From positions 1 through 7,876 of the forward strand of contig NZ_LSLK01000013.1 in assembly GCF_002257705.1 (NCBI RefSeq): 7,876 nucleotides of DNA. Direction: 5' to 3'. This document shows, one piece after another, positions 1 to 6,560 of this stretch. The position numbers and the translations under genes are program-made. The number at the start of each line of letters is the position of its first letter. Within the stretch, counting starts at the first letter, position 1. Source of the stretch: Sporomusa silvacetica DSM 10669 (GTDB lineage Bacteria > Bacillota > Negativicutes > Sporomusales > Sporomusaceae). The notes beneath the pieces are model-generated. The model searched no databases and was not told the DNA's origin. It was given only the letters and a program-made list of their open reading frames with translations.

Positions 1-466
1 AGCCACGCAGCTTGCTCCCGCCTGCCTTGGGATCGTTACCCAGATAACGGAACCGAGTATCACCACTCACCCAAGTATTGGTTTTTGCTTCAACTTTAGC
101 GACCCTAGCACCCAAACGGTTAAGTTCACTGGCAAACTCAGCAGACAATTTGTCGATCAGCTGCTTATTGTCTTCATCGGCTGTCTCGAATTTGTCCATT
201 GCTTTGGCAACAACAAACGCAAATTCATACCGGCTCATAGTTTTGTCGCCTTTGAAATTTTTGTCACCATAACCGTCAACAAGACCAGCTTTGGCCAACT
301 TGCCCACTGCGTCATATGCCCAGTGGCCTGCGGGAACATCACTGAAAGAAGGAGCGGTTGCAGCATAAACAGGAGTGTCGAACATCGGGGTTCCAGCCAT
401 AGTAATTGACATCAGAGCCAGCGGGACAATTGCCAACCATTTTCGGACTTTTCCCATTTTTTTCAT
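1..466 (-). CDS. SLH-domain outer-envelope protein (OmpM-like), N-terminal part
   Basis: The first 155 residues are visible and the gene runs off the left edge. Residues 1-35 form a signal peptide: a Lys/Arg-rich start, a hydrophobic core, and likely cleavage after Val-Tyr-Ala (35/36). Residues 40-92 are one S-layer homology domain, with the FSDVPAGHWAY opening and an SRYE motif (78-81) in place of the classical TRAE. Residues about 97-128 are charged and heptad-like, a likely short coiled coil. From about 132 (TWVSGDTRFRY) the sequence looks like the first strand of a beta-barrel. In Negativicutes this architecture belongs to porin-like proteins in which SLH binds peptidoglycan and tethers the outer membrane; that role is inferred here. 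The start ATG at 466 is preceded by an AAAGGTGGG Shine-Dalgarno at about 6 nt, which favours it over the in-frame ATG three codons later. The gene is single, with its own long upstream region. Confidence 0.92.
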   Translation of the reverse strand, partial: MKKMGKVRKWLAIVPLALMSITMAGTPMFDTPVYAATAPSFSDVPAGHWAYDAVGKLAKAGLVDGYGDKNFKGDKTMSRYEFAFVVAKAMDKFETADEDNKQLIDKLSAEFASELNRLGARVAKVEAKTNTWVSGDTRFRYLGNDPKAGGSKLRG

Positions 467-1009
467 TTAATACCCACCTTTATTAATTTTTTTGTGACTC
501 TCTGGGGTTGCACGGCAAATTAGATTAACCCTCTGCCGCATACTGTGAAACAATCCGTATCCGCAAATATTGGCCGTTAGCACCCCTCCAATTCATTTGG
601 ATCCTGTTATTTGTAATGTGGTATTTTATTGCATGATTCTGCTGCGAAAGGTTTTTTAATGCTGTCTTGTACTGCAATAGACAAAGAAAACAGGATATCT
701 CTGAGCAAATATACACGAATTTAAGTACAAAGTATCATTGCTTGGGGGGTTCCGCAGTAGAATCATTGCATTTCTTTAGTGATTTTTATTATCATGATAT
801 CGTCACCGATTTTAACCTTCCAACAAATATCTGAGATGGTTTCCGTCCAGAAAACCTATCAATCGCCACTCCACTATGCCGATAATTTAGAATATTATGC
901 TCATTTTAACATGTCCGATTTTAAGATAATATGTACTGTAATCCTAAAAACACATTCCTGATTTATGTTGAAAACACAATTGACAATCTAACTATTCATA
1001 GCAAAGAAT
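467..1009. other. Long intergenic region upstream of the SLH gene
   Basis: This AT-rich stretch of about 540 bases separates the SLH gene from the terminator of the chemoreceptor-like gene. I find no convincing coding region: the short open frames on both strands lack a Shine-Dalgarno and recognisable protein character. It should hold the promoter of the SLH gene, but I cannot place -35 and -10 boxes with confidence. An 8-bp direct repeat, ATCATTGC, occurs at 734-741 and 762-769 (28 bp apart, flanking a run of six G on the plus strand) and could be a tandem protein-binding site, or chance. Confidence 0.5.
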
Positions 1010-1050
1010 AACAAGCCCTAAAGTTCAAAGTATAAACTTTAGGGCTTGTT
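1003..1050 (-). terminator. Rho-independent terminator after the chemoreceptor-like gene
   Basis: A perfect 16-bp inverted repeat has arms at 1010-1025 and 1035-1050 (AACAAGCCCTAAAGTT and its complement) with a 9-nt loop. Read on the minus strand, the stem is followed by ATTCTTTG, a moderately T-rich tail. It lies just downstream of the minus-strand gene 1831-1172 and its short trailing ORF. The tail is imperfect, so termination strength is uncertain. Confidence 0.75.
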
Positions 1051-1056
1051 ATAGCA

Positions 1057-1164
1057 TTACTTACCTATAGCGCCGCTGTTTTCTTTTCCGTAAGTACCTG
1101 AACCATTTAATTTCAATACTACCAAATTCAAGGCTTCCTCATCCAACATTTTAAGTAACGGCAT
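1057..1164 (-). CDS. Possible 35-residue small protein or gene remnant
   Basis: A 35-codon open frame (MPLLKMLDEEALNLVV..., ending SGAIGK) begins 7 nt after the stop of the chemoreceptor-like gene and ends 6 nt before the terminator stem. An alternative start is the internal ATG at 1149. I do not recognise the product. The composition looks protein-like (amphipathic LDEEALNLVVLKLNG), which is why I list it. However, no Shine-Dalgarno precedes either ATG, and the frame is closed by a TGA shortly upstream. It could be a translationally coupled small protein, the surviving 3' end of a deleted gene, or chance. Confidence 0.25.
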   Translation of the reverse strand: MPLLKMLDEEALNLVVLKLNGSGTYGKENSGAIGK

Positions 1165-1171
1165 ACTTAGA

Positions 1172-1831
1172 TTAAAAATACTGGGAAATCATCTCCAAAT
1201 TAGTTGCGGTAGCCTCGATTTCTTCAATTGAAGCTGTAATTTGCTGCAAAGCTGCTGCCTGCTCCTGAAACGTACTATTCTCATCGGTGATATCAGAGGA
1301 AACTTCTTTTACAAGACTTTGTATCTGTTTAATAGTTTCTGCTACCTGTTTTAAGCTTGCCGTGCTTGATGTATTTTCTAATATATCCTTACTTTTAGTT
1401 ACAGTATCCTGTACCCCAACTGTTAGCGTATTAATTCCTATAGATATTTGATGTAGTGCAAGAGAGATACTTTGTGATATTGCATAAATCTCGTCTTGCT
1501 TTTTAAGACTTCTACAAATTCCAATTCCCCCTACCACATTACCGCCTTCATCTTTAAGCGGAATACCTATTCCTTTGGCTGGAAAACCAAGAATTTCTCT
1601 AGCAATCTTCATGGAGACAACTTTTCTCTGATGTAGAGCCTCGTAAATGGCAGTACCTTTTTGTATTGGATCACCGGCTTTAGCGGGTGATGGTATATTA
1701 GGGTTCAGTAAAAACAGCAAAAATTTTTCTTTGTCTGTTAAAACTATACTTATATCCTCATCAAAGAAACTGGCTAAATACGGTGCCATTCGGTGAAAAG
1801 CTGAAAAGATATCATGTGTTTCCTCTGACAT
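1172..1831 (-). CDS. Small cytoplasmic methyl-accepting chemotaxis-like protein, signalling tip missing
   Basis: The product is 219 residues. Residues 1-115 form a soluble sensor-like domain with a PAS/GAF-like feel (DEDISIVLTDKEKFLLF, then GIGIPLKDEGGNVVGGIGI). Residues about 116-219 are a long helical segment resembling the cytoplasmic helices of methyl-accepting proteins, especially SLKQVAETIKQIQ and FQEQAAALQQITASIEEI. There is no transmembrane segment. Receptors of this kind normally carry a conserved hairpin tip (the N-A-A-I-E-A-A-R-A-G-E region that contacts CheA/CheW) between these two helical stretches. Here the chain passes directly from KDILENTSS (149-156) to TASLKQVAET, so about 45-50 residues appear to be absent. 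Start choice: AGGGG at 1841-1845 sits 9 nt from the ATG at 1831, whereas the in-frame TTG at 1840 touches it. Chemotaxis function is therefore doubtful; it may be a decoy, a stand-alone sensor or a decaying gene. Confidence 0.78.
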   Translation of the reverse strand: MSEETHDIFSAFHRMAPYLASFFDEDISIVLTDKEKFLLFLLNPNIPSPAKAGDPIQKGTAIYEALHQRKVVSMKIAREILGFPAKGIGIPLKDEGGNVVGGIGICRSLKKQDEIYAISQSISLALHQISIGINTLTVGVQDTVTKSKDILENTSSTASLKQVAETIKQIQSLVKEVSSDITDENSTFQEQAAALQQITASIEEIEATATNLEMISQYF

Positions 1832-1840
1832 TTTTACCAA

Positions 1841-1845
1841 CCCCT
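1841..1845 (-). promoter_or_regulatory. Shine-Dalgarno deciding the start of the chemoreceptor-like gene
   Basis: AGGGG on the minus strand lies 9 nt from ATG 1831 but directly abuts the in-frame TTG at 1840. The spacing selects the ATG. Confidence 0.6.
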
Positions 1846-1987
1846 ATGCCTTAATTTTTTTAAAATATGCCTGCCAATTACCAACAATATACTTTCCACC
1901 ATATTCTATGCTGCGGTTTCACGCAATCATCCACCTAAACCACTTTGGAGCCGTGGCCAAAAGCTCAAATAGCCTGTGGAAAATTTC

Positions 1988-2040
1988 TTTTTATTAACAA
2001 ACAATCTGGCTGACATTGGCCCAATCGCGTCAACCAGATT
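1988..2040 (-). terminator. Rho-independent terminator of the broken MFS gene
   Basis: The arms AATCTGGcTGAC (2003-2014) and GTCAaCCAGATT (2029-2040) pair with one mismatch, and an inner ATTGG/CCAAT adds to the stem. On the minus strand the stem is followed by GTTTGTTAATAAAAAG. It lies 28 nt past the stop of the transporter gene, which fits its end of transcription. Confidence 0.75.
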
Positions 2041-2067
2041 GCTTTATCTATCACTTAGGGATGTTGC

Positions 2068-3423
2068 TTAATGAGTAAACACTTTTGTGCCTTCTTTTCC
2101 TAATACGTCCACCACAACTGCGGCAAGCAGATATAAGGCTGCGGCACTATAGCCCACTGCCGACACCTCGTAATTTTGCATAATAAAACCAAACATTAGG
2201 GGTACGAGGATTGCCCCGGACCGGGCGCAAATGTAAACCCAACCCATTGCAGTTCCCCTCACACGATTGCTGTACAGCTCAGTTACATAGATATTGTTTA
2301 TCATTGCGGAAGAATAGGCAAAACAATTATACAGCACTCCAAATAAAAGGATAAAGGGCAAAGTATCGCTGTTACCGTAAAAGAAGGCCGCAATCGTCGC
2401 CAAGACCGCAACAAGTGCAGTTGTCCATTTGTGCCCGATTCGCTTAGCTAAAAAGCGAACGACGGGGAAGCCCAGGAATCCGCCGGCAAACATCAGGGTG
2501 ACAAACCCAATGGATTTCTGGATGGTAAAGCCTTTGGCCACCATCAGGGTACTGAACCAGGTAGTAAGTCCGACATTGGCCCCCACTATGGCTGCAAAAC
2601 AAATAGTTACCATGATGGTTGTCACAAGATATTCTTTGCCGAAACTTGCCGTCAAGCCAACCTGCTGCTTTTCAACCGGTTGATAATCAGCAGGTATTAC
2701 TACCTCTGGCAACACATGTGCGACCGATTTTTCTACCTTCCGTTCAATTCACTTATAATTTTATCTGCCTCTTCAAAACGGCCTTTGCTTTCCAACCAAA
2801 GCGGCGACTCTGGCACATATTTCGCAATTACAAAAGCGAACAGGCTTAATACGGCTATTAGCAGAGCTACTCCCCGCCAGGCAATCCCGGGAATCGGAAT
2901 GAGGTAATAGCTCATTATTCACGCCAGCATATACCCGCCTGCTGTACAGCCGATAAGTGCCGACATATAGGATACGCGAAGTTTGGCAGGCACCATTTCG
3001 CTCAAATATGTGGTAACCGCAGGTAGGAAGCCCCCCATTCCCAGCCCAATACCCGCCCGGGCAATCATTACAGTATTAAGATCCGGCGCCGCAGACAGCA
3101 AATACGCCAAAAGCTCCAAAAATCAGCATCGATACCCAAACACAACGTTTTCTTCCAACCACGTCACAGAGATATCCAGATATAGCCGCTCCTACCATGA
3201 TTCCCACATTGCTGATAGTAGCGACAACACCCACCATACTTGGCGTTAGGTTAAACTCTTTGGCTAGGACTGGCAAAAAGTAGCCGATTGCTCCGTTATC
3301 AGTGGCTTCAATCAAGTAAGACACGACTAGTGCAGTTGCCATAAAAAAAATTGGCTTTGAAGAGGGCAGACGTTCAAGACGCCATGCGATTCTTACTCTC
3401 TCGCCACTCTGAGTTTGGCTCAT
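2068..3423 (-). pseudogene. MFS organic-acid/sugar-porter-like transporter, broken by three lesions
   Basis: Joined across its lesions, this encodes about 450 residues, the full length of a 12-helix major facilitator. Recognisable landmarks in order are motif A after helix 2 (GYLCDVVGRKRC), the helix 4-5 region MARAGIGLGMGGFLPAVTTYLSEMVP-like (IARAGIGLGMGGF), the PESPLWLESKGRFEEA signature before the central loop, and the helix 10-11 signature TELYSNRVRGTAMGW. The last two are typical of the aromatic-acid/organic-cation/sugar-porter group, so a proton-coupled importer of an organic acid is likely but the substrate is unknown. Lesions: a +1 frameshift at a five-T run (3118-3122), an in-frame TGA at 2919-2921 (GCG TGA ATA), and a -1 frameshift near 2738-2740 (GGAAGG where GGAAAGG restores the frame). 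The start ATG at 3423 has a good AAGGAGA Shine-Dalgarno 7 nt upstream. No intact transporter can be made unless these are sequencing errors. Confidence 0.9.
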
Positions 3424-3513
3424 TTTTTCGTCTCCTTATAATTAATTTTGTTTGGCAGTTTCTTTTAGGCAACCTATTATCAAGAGACAGGCCGGTTTAT
3501 AAAGCTCAGACAA

Positions 3514-3624
3514 TCAAGCGGGCTGATTGGTGATCACTAGCTGAATCCCGGCGGTTTCCGTTGCAGTGAAGGAAGGGAATATTTTCGCGGGTGCGATATA
3601 GATCAGATCATTTCCTGCTCTCAC
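3514..3624 (-). CDS. Possible 36-residue leader peptide or gene remnant
   Basis: From GTG 3624 the frame reads MRAGNDLIYIAPAKIF and continues to TNQPA before a TGA, 36 residues in all. The composition (aliphatic and Pro/Thr/Ala-rich, few rare residues) looks like real protein, but I do not recognise it. Its candidate GTG start overlaps the Shine-Dalgarno AGGAGGTGA itself, so it is poorly placed for initiation. The ATG at the correct distance (3611) is in another frame and reads only Met-Ile-stop. A single-base deletion after that ATG would connect a good start to this frame. The likeliest reading is the frameshifted head of a lost gene; a short leader peptide for the transporter gene is an alternative. 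Confidence 0.25.
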   Translation of the reverse strand: MRAGNDLIYIAPAKIFPSFTATETAGIQLVITNQPA

Positions 3625-3629
3625 CTCCT
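3621..3629 (-). promoter_or_regulatory. Perfect Shine-Dalgarno without a proper gene
   Basis: AGGAGGTGA on the minus strand is complementary to the full anti-Shine-Dalgarno core of 16S rRNA. The ATG 9 nt downstream (3611-3609) is followed by ATC TGA, so translation would stop after two residues. This marks a lost or shifted gene start, or a minimal ORF. Confidence 0.5.
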
Positions 3630-3707
3630 CCTATTTCCCGGATATAAAACAGTACTTGTCGTTACCTTCCCCTCTCTTTAATTCAAATAAAAGAGCTAGG
3701 CTTAACT

Positions 3708-3742
3708 ACTAATATATCAGAATTTTGTTCCGATATATTAGT
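3708..3742. promoter_or_regulatory. 35-bp near-palindrome, candidate operator
   Basis: ACTAATATATC (3708-3718) is perfectly inverted at 3732-3742 as GATATATTAGT. The symmetry continues inward as A/C mismatch, then GAA/TTC, around a TTTTG centre. It is AT-rich and has no T-tract on either side, so it does not look like a terminator. It sits about 80 nt upstream, on the minus strand, of the orphan Shine-Dalgarno at 3621-3629. A dyad of this size fits binding by a dimeric repressor (TetR- or MarR-like), but no regulator gene is in the window. Confidence 0.55.
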
Positions 3743-3921
3743 AAAGCTACTCATAATATTTATACAGTTTTGAATATTTTCTTCAACAGAATTTACTTCC
3801 CCAAGCCTCTAACATTCTGTTCTTCAGACCTCCCGGGATTGACAAAACCACTTAGCTTTAGTCTTGAAGTAGGTACAGGATCAATCATTAACAAGTTTAC
3901 AGAATAATCCAAATATTTTAC

Positions 3922-4269
3922 TCACATAAATTCAAATCTTTCTCGATCCAACAAAGGGGGCAATTTGGTATTTGCCGGATCCGCCATAAATGGAAAAGCC
4001 GAATTATAGATGCCGACATTTTTCCCCCGCTCTTCCGGCAGGGATTCTTCTGCAATTTGGGCTACGGCAGCCGAGTTGAATGTTCCTTCGGCTCCCCCGA
4101 TAAATGTACGAATACTGACCAGCGAAGCAAAACCGGTAGCTAAACCAGTAAAAGCCGACCCTAAAGAAAATATAAGAACCGATGGAAGAATTATTTTCTT
4201 TCGCCCATACTTGTCAGATAATAGATGACATCCCCAGTCTATGTCGGCTAATGGAGATATAACGATCAC
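3922..4269 (-). pseudogene. Remnant of a second MFS transporter, both ends missing
   Basis: The frame begins at GTG 4269 and covers 115 residues. Residues about 14-95 match the helix 2 to helix 4/5 part of a major facilitator: a motif A-like stretch (HLLSDKYGRKKI), a hydrophobic helix (LPSVLIFSLGSAFTGLA), then IRTFIGGAEGTFNSAAVAQIA and the loop PEERGKNVGIYNSAFPFM. Helix 1 and everything after about helix 5 are missing, and the last 20 residues (ADPANTKLPPLLDR..., charged) no longer look like transporter. A typical family member has about 400-450 residues. The sequence differs clearly from the neighbouring transporter 3423-2068, so it is not a shifted piece of that gene. A GTG start with AAGGA nearby exists, but a functional product is very unlikely. 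Confidence 0.78.
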
Positions 4270-4578
4270 TCCTATCCTTCTTTATTTTTCCGACAATTCA
4301 TAATAATCATATCAATAGACGTTTTTCATGCCTATATAGCTGGGACCACAAATATTTGAGGTGTTTTTGTATTTTACGCATAAGTGAAAAATAAACCTTC
4401 GTTTGAAAAGCAATAATGCCTCAAGATTACTCAAAAAAAATCACCGTTTCCTTACAAAGTAAGGAAACGGTGTAAAAAAATTGAATTTATCTCGACTATT
4501 ATGCCTAGAAGTAACTGTCGCTTACAATTAAATGATTAGTCTGATAACATCTATCGATTGATCGCCTGCTTAACAAAA
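4270..4578. other. Intergenic region after the flavoprotein gene
   Basis: About 310 bases. The right part holds the terminator of the flavoprotein operon (4433-4472). The rest (4270-4432) is AT-rich and would contain any promoter for the MFS remnant; I see no clear promoter boxes, no Shine-Dalgarno-led ORF and no RNA gene. Confidence 0.6.
4433..4472 (-). terminator. Strong Rho-independent terminator of the flavoprotein operon
   Basis: Perfect 14-bp arms CACCGTTTCCTTAC (4442-4455) and GTAAGGAAACGGTG (4459-4472) enclose a 3-nt loop. On the minus strand the stem is followed by A and then eight T (4440-4433), an ideal intrinsic terminator. It lies about 105 nt after the stop at 4579. The plus-strand side has A-rich sequence, so it acts for the minus strand only. 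Confidence 0.92.
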
Positions 4579-6507
4579 TTAAGCGTTCATACCTGCAACA
4601 AAGCCTTCGCGTGAAGCCTCAATTGCTTTGCGCGCCTTTACGGCGTCCCCAACAACAACTACATCACAGATACCCTTCAAGTCCTCTTCAAGAGGGTTGT
4701 ATGCTTTAGTACCAATGGCCAAAACTACTGTGTCGCAGGGATAGAGCGTAACCTTGCCACCTTGTTCAATAAGCGCACCTTGTTCAGTAACTCCAGCGAG
4801 TTTTGTCTTGGTTAAAACCTCTACAAAATGATGACGCAGACAGGTCTTGAGGTCATCGCGTATGTCGCCTGCCATATCCATCCCAATTTCCGGCATCATT
4901 TCAATAAGGGTGACCTTTTCACGGCACTGAATACCGAGATAAGCAGCTGTTTCCGAACCGATCATACCGCCGCCGGCTACCAGCACTTTTAGACCAGGAT
5001 CAACACGACCGCGGAGAACATCTTCCGCTACTACCACATTGGAGCCGCTTATTCCTGGAAGATTAGGAATAATAGGCTTAGAACCAGTAGCGATAATAAC
5101 CTTGCCAGGCTTCTCTTTCCGAACAATATCGGCAGTGAGCTCGCTATTTAGATGAATATTGATCTTTAACTTTTTCATCTGAACTATAAGCCACGCGGTG
5201 TATGCCGTAAACTCACCCTTGAAAGGAGGATACGCCGCCGCAATAAACTGTCCGCCCAGAATATCGGATTTTTCGAATAGATGGACTTCATGACCTTTGA
5301 TGGCTGCTCCACGCGCGGCTTCCATTCCACCAACGCCGCCACCGGCAATAAGCACTTTTTTCGCAACAGATGCCTTTGAGTAATCGGTCTCGAACTCATA
5401 ACCAAGTTCGGGGTTAACCAGGCAGTAGACAGGAACGTGCTGATAAGTCGAAGACGTACAACCTTGAAGGCAGCCAATACACTGCCTAACGTCCTGCACC
5501 TGACCGTTTTTTACTTTATTGGGATAATGCGGATCAGCAAGGGATGGACGACCCATGGCAACAAAATCGGCTTTACCACTCATAATAATATCTTCCGCCA
5601 TAGTTGGCTCCTGAATTCTTCCAACAGTAATCACTGGAATCTTAACGAGTGTTTTGGCCTCCTCCGCGAAATGAACATTCTTGCCTCTACTTGAGAAGAA
5701 GGAGGATACCGAGCCGACAGAAGAAAATACCCCATACATGCCGTGAGTTAAATTAAGAGAATCTGCGCCCCATTTTTCAATATCCCGAATGATTTGGCGC
5801 GATTCAAACATAGTGCGTCCGCCTGGAGAATATTCTTCGGCGGAGAGACGGACTTGTATTGGGAAGTCGGGTCCGACTGCTTTCCGCACTTCCCCCATCA
5901 CTTCGCACAGGATACGGGTACGGTTTGCATAGTTGCCGCCGTATTCGTCAACGCGTTTGTTGGAGTGCGGAGAAAGAAACTGATGGATCAAATAGCCGTG
6001 AGCGGCATGAATCTCTACTCCATCAAACCCCGCCTTCACTACATTTTGCGCCGTAATTCCAAAATCCTTGACGATTTGCTGAATTTCTTCAACAGTCAGT
6101 TCGTGAGGCATGTCCTTGTTCCAGGGGCAAATCATAGGGGAAGAAGATACCGGCTGCACATTGCCGTTGACCTCATGTTTGCTCTGCCGCCCAGCATGAT
6201 AAATCTGGCAAAAGATTTTCGAATCATACTTGTGTATAGTGTCAGTCAGCTTTTTATGACTGGGAATCTGCTCTTCTTTGTACAGACCACCAATATAAGG
6301 GTAGCCCATAGCGTGTTCATTTACAGCATAATTCTCGGTGATAATCAACCCCCAGCCGCCTTTTGCCTTCTCCTCATGATAAGCAATATAACGGTCGGTG
6401 GCCATTCCCTCATGCTTGTTCATGTTTACCACCATAGCAGGTACCACAAGTCGATTCGGAATTTCGCAATTCCCAATTTTCATGGGGGAAAAAAGGTGAT
6501 CGAACAT
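4579..6507 (-). CDS. OYE-family Fe-S flavoprotein (2,4-dienoyl-CoA reductase / enoate reductase type)
   Basis: The 642-residue product has the full multidomain layout of NADH:flavin oxidoreductases of the FadH/enoate reductase/BaiCD group. Residues 1-335 are the FMN-binding TIM barrel: CQIYHAGR (100-107), HAAHGYLIHQFLSPHSN (167-183) with Tyr172 at the position of the FadH catalytic Tyr, DEYGGNYANRTR (187-198), Arg220, and GRPSLADP (319-326). His255 probably matches FadH His252. Cys343, 346, 350 and 362 (C-x2-C-x3-C-x11-C) bind a 4Fe-4S cluster. Then come an FAD-binding GGGVGG (389-394) and an NAD(P)H-domain GGGMIG (512-517), ending in a VVGDAVKARKAIEA segment (618-631). Such enzymes reduce activated C=C bonds with NAD(P)H; the substrate cannot be read from sequence. 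ATG 6507 has GAGGAG 9 nt upstream. The gene lies 53 nt after the truncated methyltransferase with no terminator between, so it is likely co-transcribed. Cytoplasmic; no signal peptide. Confidence 0.95.
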   Translation of the reverse strand: MFDHLFSPMKIGNCEIPNRLVVPAMVVNMNKHEGMATDRYIAYHEEKAKGGWGLIITENYAVNEHAMGYPYIGGLYKEEQIPSHKKLTDTIHKYDSKIFCQIYHAGRQSKHEVNGNVQPVSSSPMICPWNKDMPHELTVEEIQQIVKDFGITAQNVVKAGFDGVEIHAAHGYLIHQFLSPHSNKRVDEYGGNYANRTRILCEVMGEVRKAVGPDFPIQVRLSAEEYSPGGRTMFESRQIIRDIEKWGADSLNLTHGMYGVFSSVGSVSSFFSSRGKNVHFAEEAKTLVKIPVITVGRIQEPTMAEDIIMSGKADFVAMGRPSLADPHYPNKVKNGQVQDVRQCIGCLQGCTSSTYQHVPVYCLVNPELGYEFETDYSKASVAKKVLIAGGGVGGMEAARGAAIKGHEVHLFEKSDILGGQFIAAAYPPFKGEFTAYTAWLIVQMKKLKINIHLNSELTADIVRKEKPGKVIIATGSKPIIPNLPGISGSNVVVAEDVLRGRVDPGLKVLVAGGGMIGSETAAYLGIQCREKVTLIEMMPEIGMDMAGDIRDDLKTCLRHHFVEVLTKTKLAGVTEQGALIEQGGKVTLYPCDTVVLAIGTKAYNPLEEDLKGICDVVVVGDAVKARKAIEASREGFVAGMNA

Positions 6508-6560
6508 ATTATAATTCTCCTCACAAATTAAATTAATGCCTTGTAAGACACGAAAAACGC

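Larger units (their letters stand above)
3424..3921. other. Intergenic region with orphan Shine-Dalgarno and palindrome
   Basis: About 500 bases between two damaged MFS genes. It holds the leader of the downstream transporter gene, a 36-codon frame behind a perfect Shine-Dalgarno (3514-3629) and a 35-bp near-palindrome (3708-3742), each listed separately. I see no recognisable gene and no convincing sigma-70 or sigma-54 promoter. Minus-strand sequence 3888-3793 forms a 31-codon open frame with no ribosome binding site, which I do not call. Confidence 0.5.

Noticed and set aside
525..716. 63-codon minus-strand ORF upstream of the SLH gene
   Set aside because: It starts at a GTG without a ribosome binding site, has an implausible composition, and lies in the probable promoter/leader region.
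779..961. 60-codon plus-strand ORF in the intergenic region
   Set aside because: It has no Shine-Dalgarno and low-complexity AT-driven composition, and it would converge on the chemoreceptor terminator. Nothing supports translation.
2919..2921. In-frame TGA of the MFS gene as a possible selenocysteine codon
   Set aside because: Selenocysteine is not expected in an MFS helix, no hairpin of SECIS type is evident after it, and two frameshifts in the same gene favour plain decay.
3118..3122. Programmed frameshift in the MFS gene at the five-T run
   Set aside because: There is no classical slippery heptamer with a stimulator, and the other two lesions in the gene argue for inactivation.
3793..3888. 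31-codon minus-strand frame (MIDPVPTSRLKLSG...) in frame after the MFS remnant's stop
   Set aside because: It has no ribosome binding site, does not look like transporter sequence, and is short enough to be chance, although it could be part of a decayed gene.
5794..6531. 245-codon open frame on the plus strand
   Set aside because: It is antisense to the flavoprotein gene, whose domains and motifs are continuous there, and its translation has no recognisable features. It is a shadow frame.
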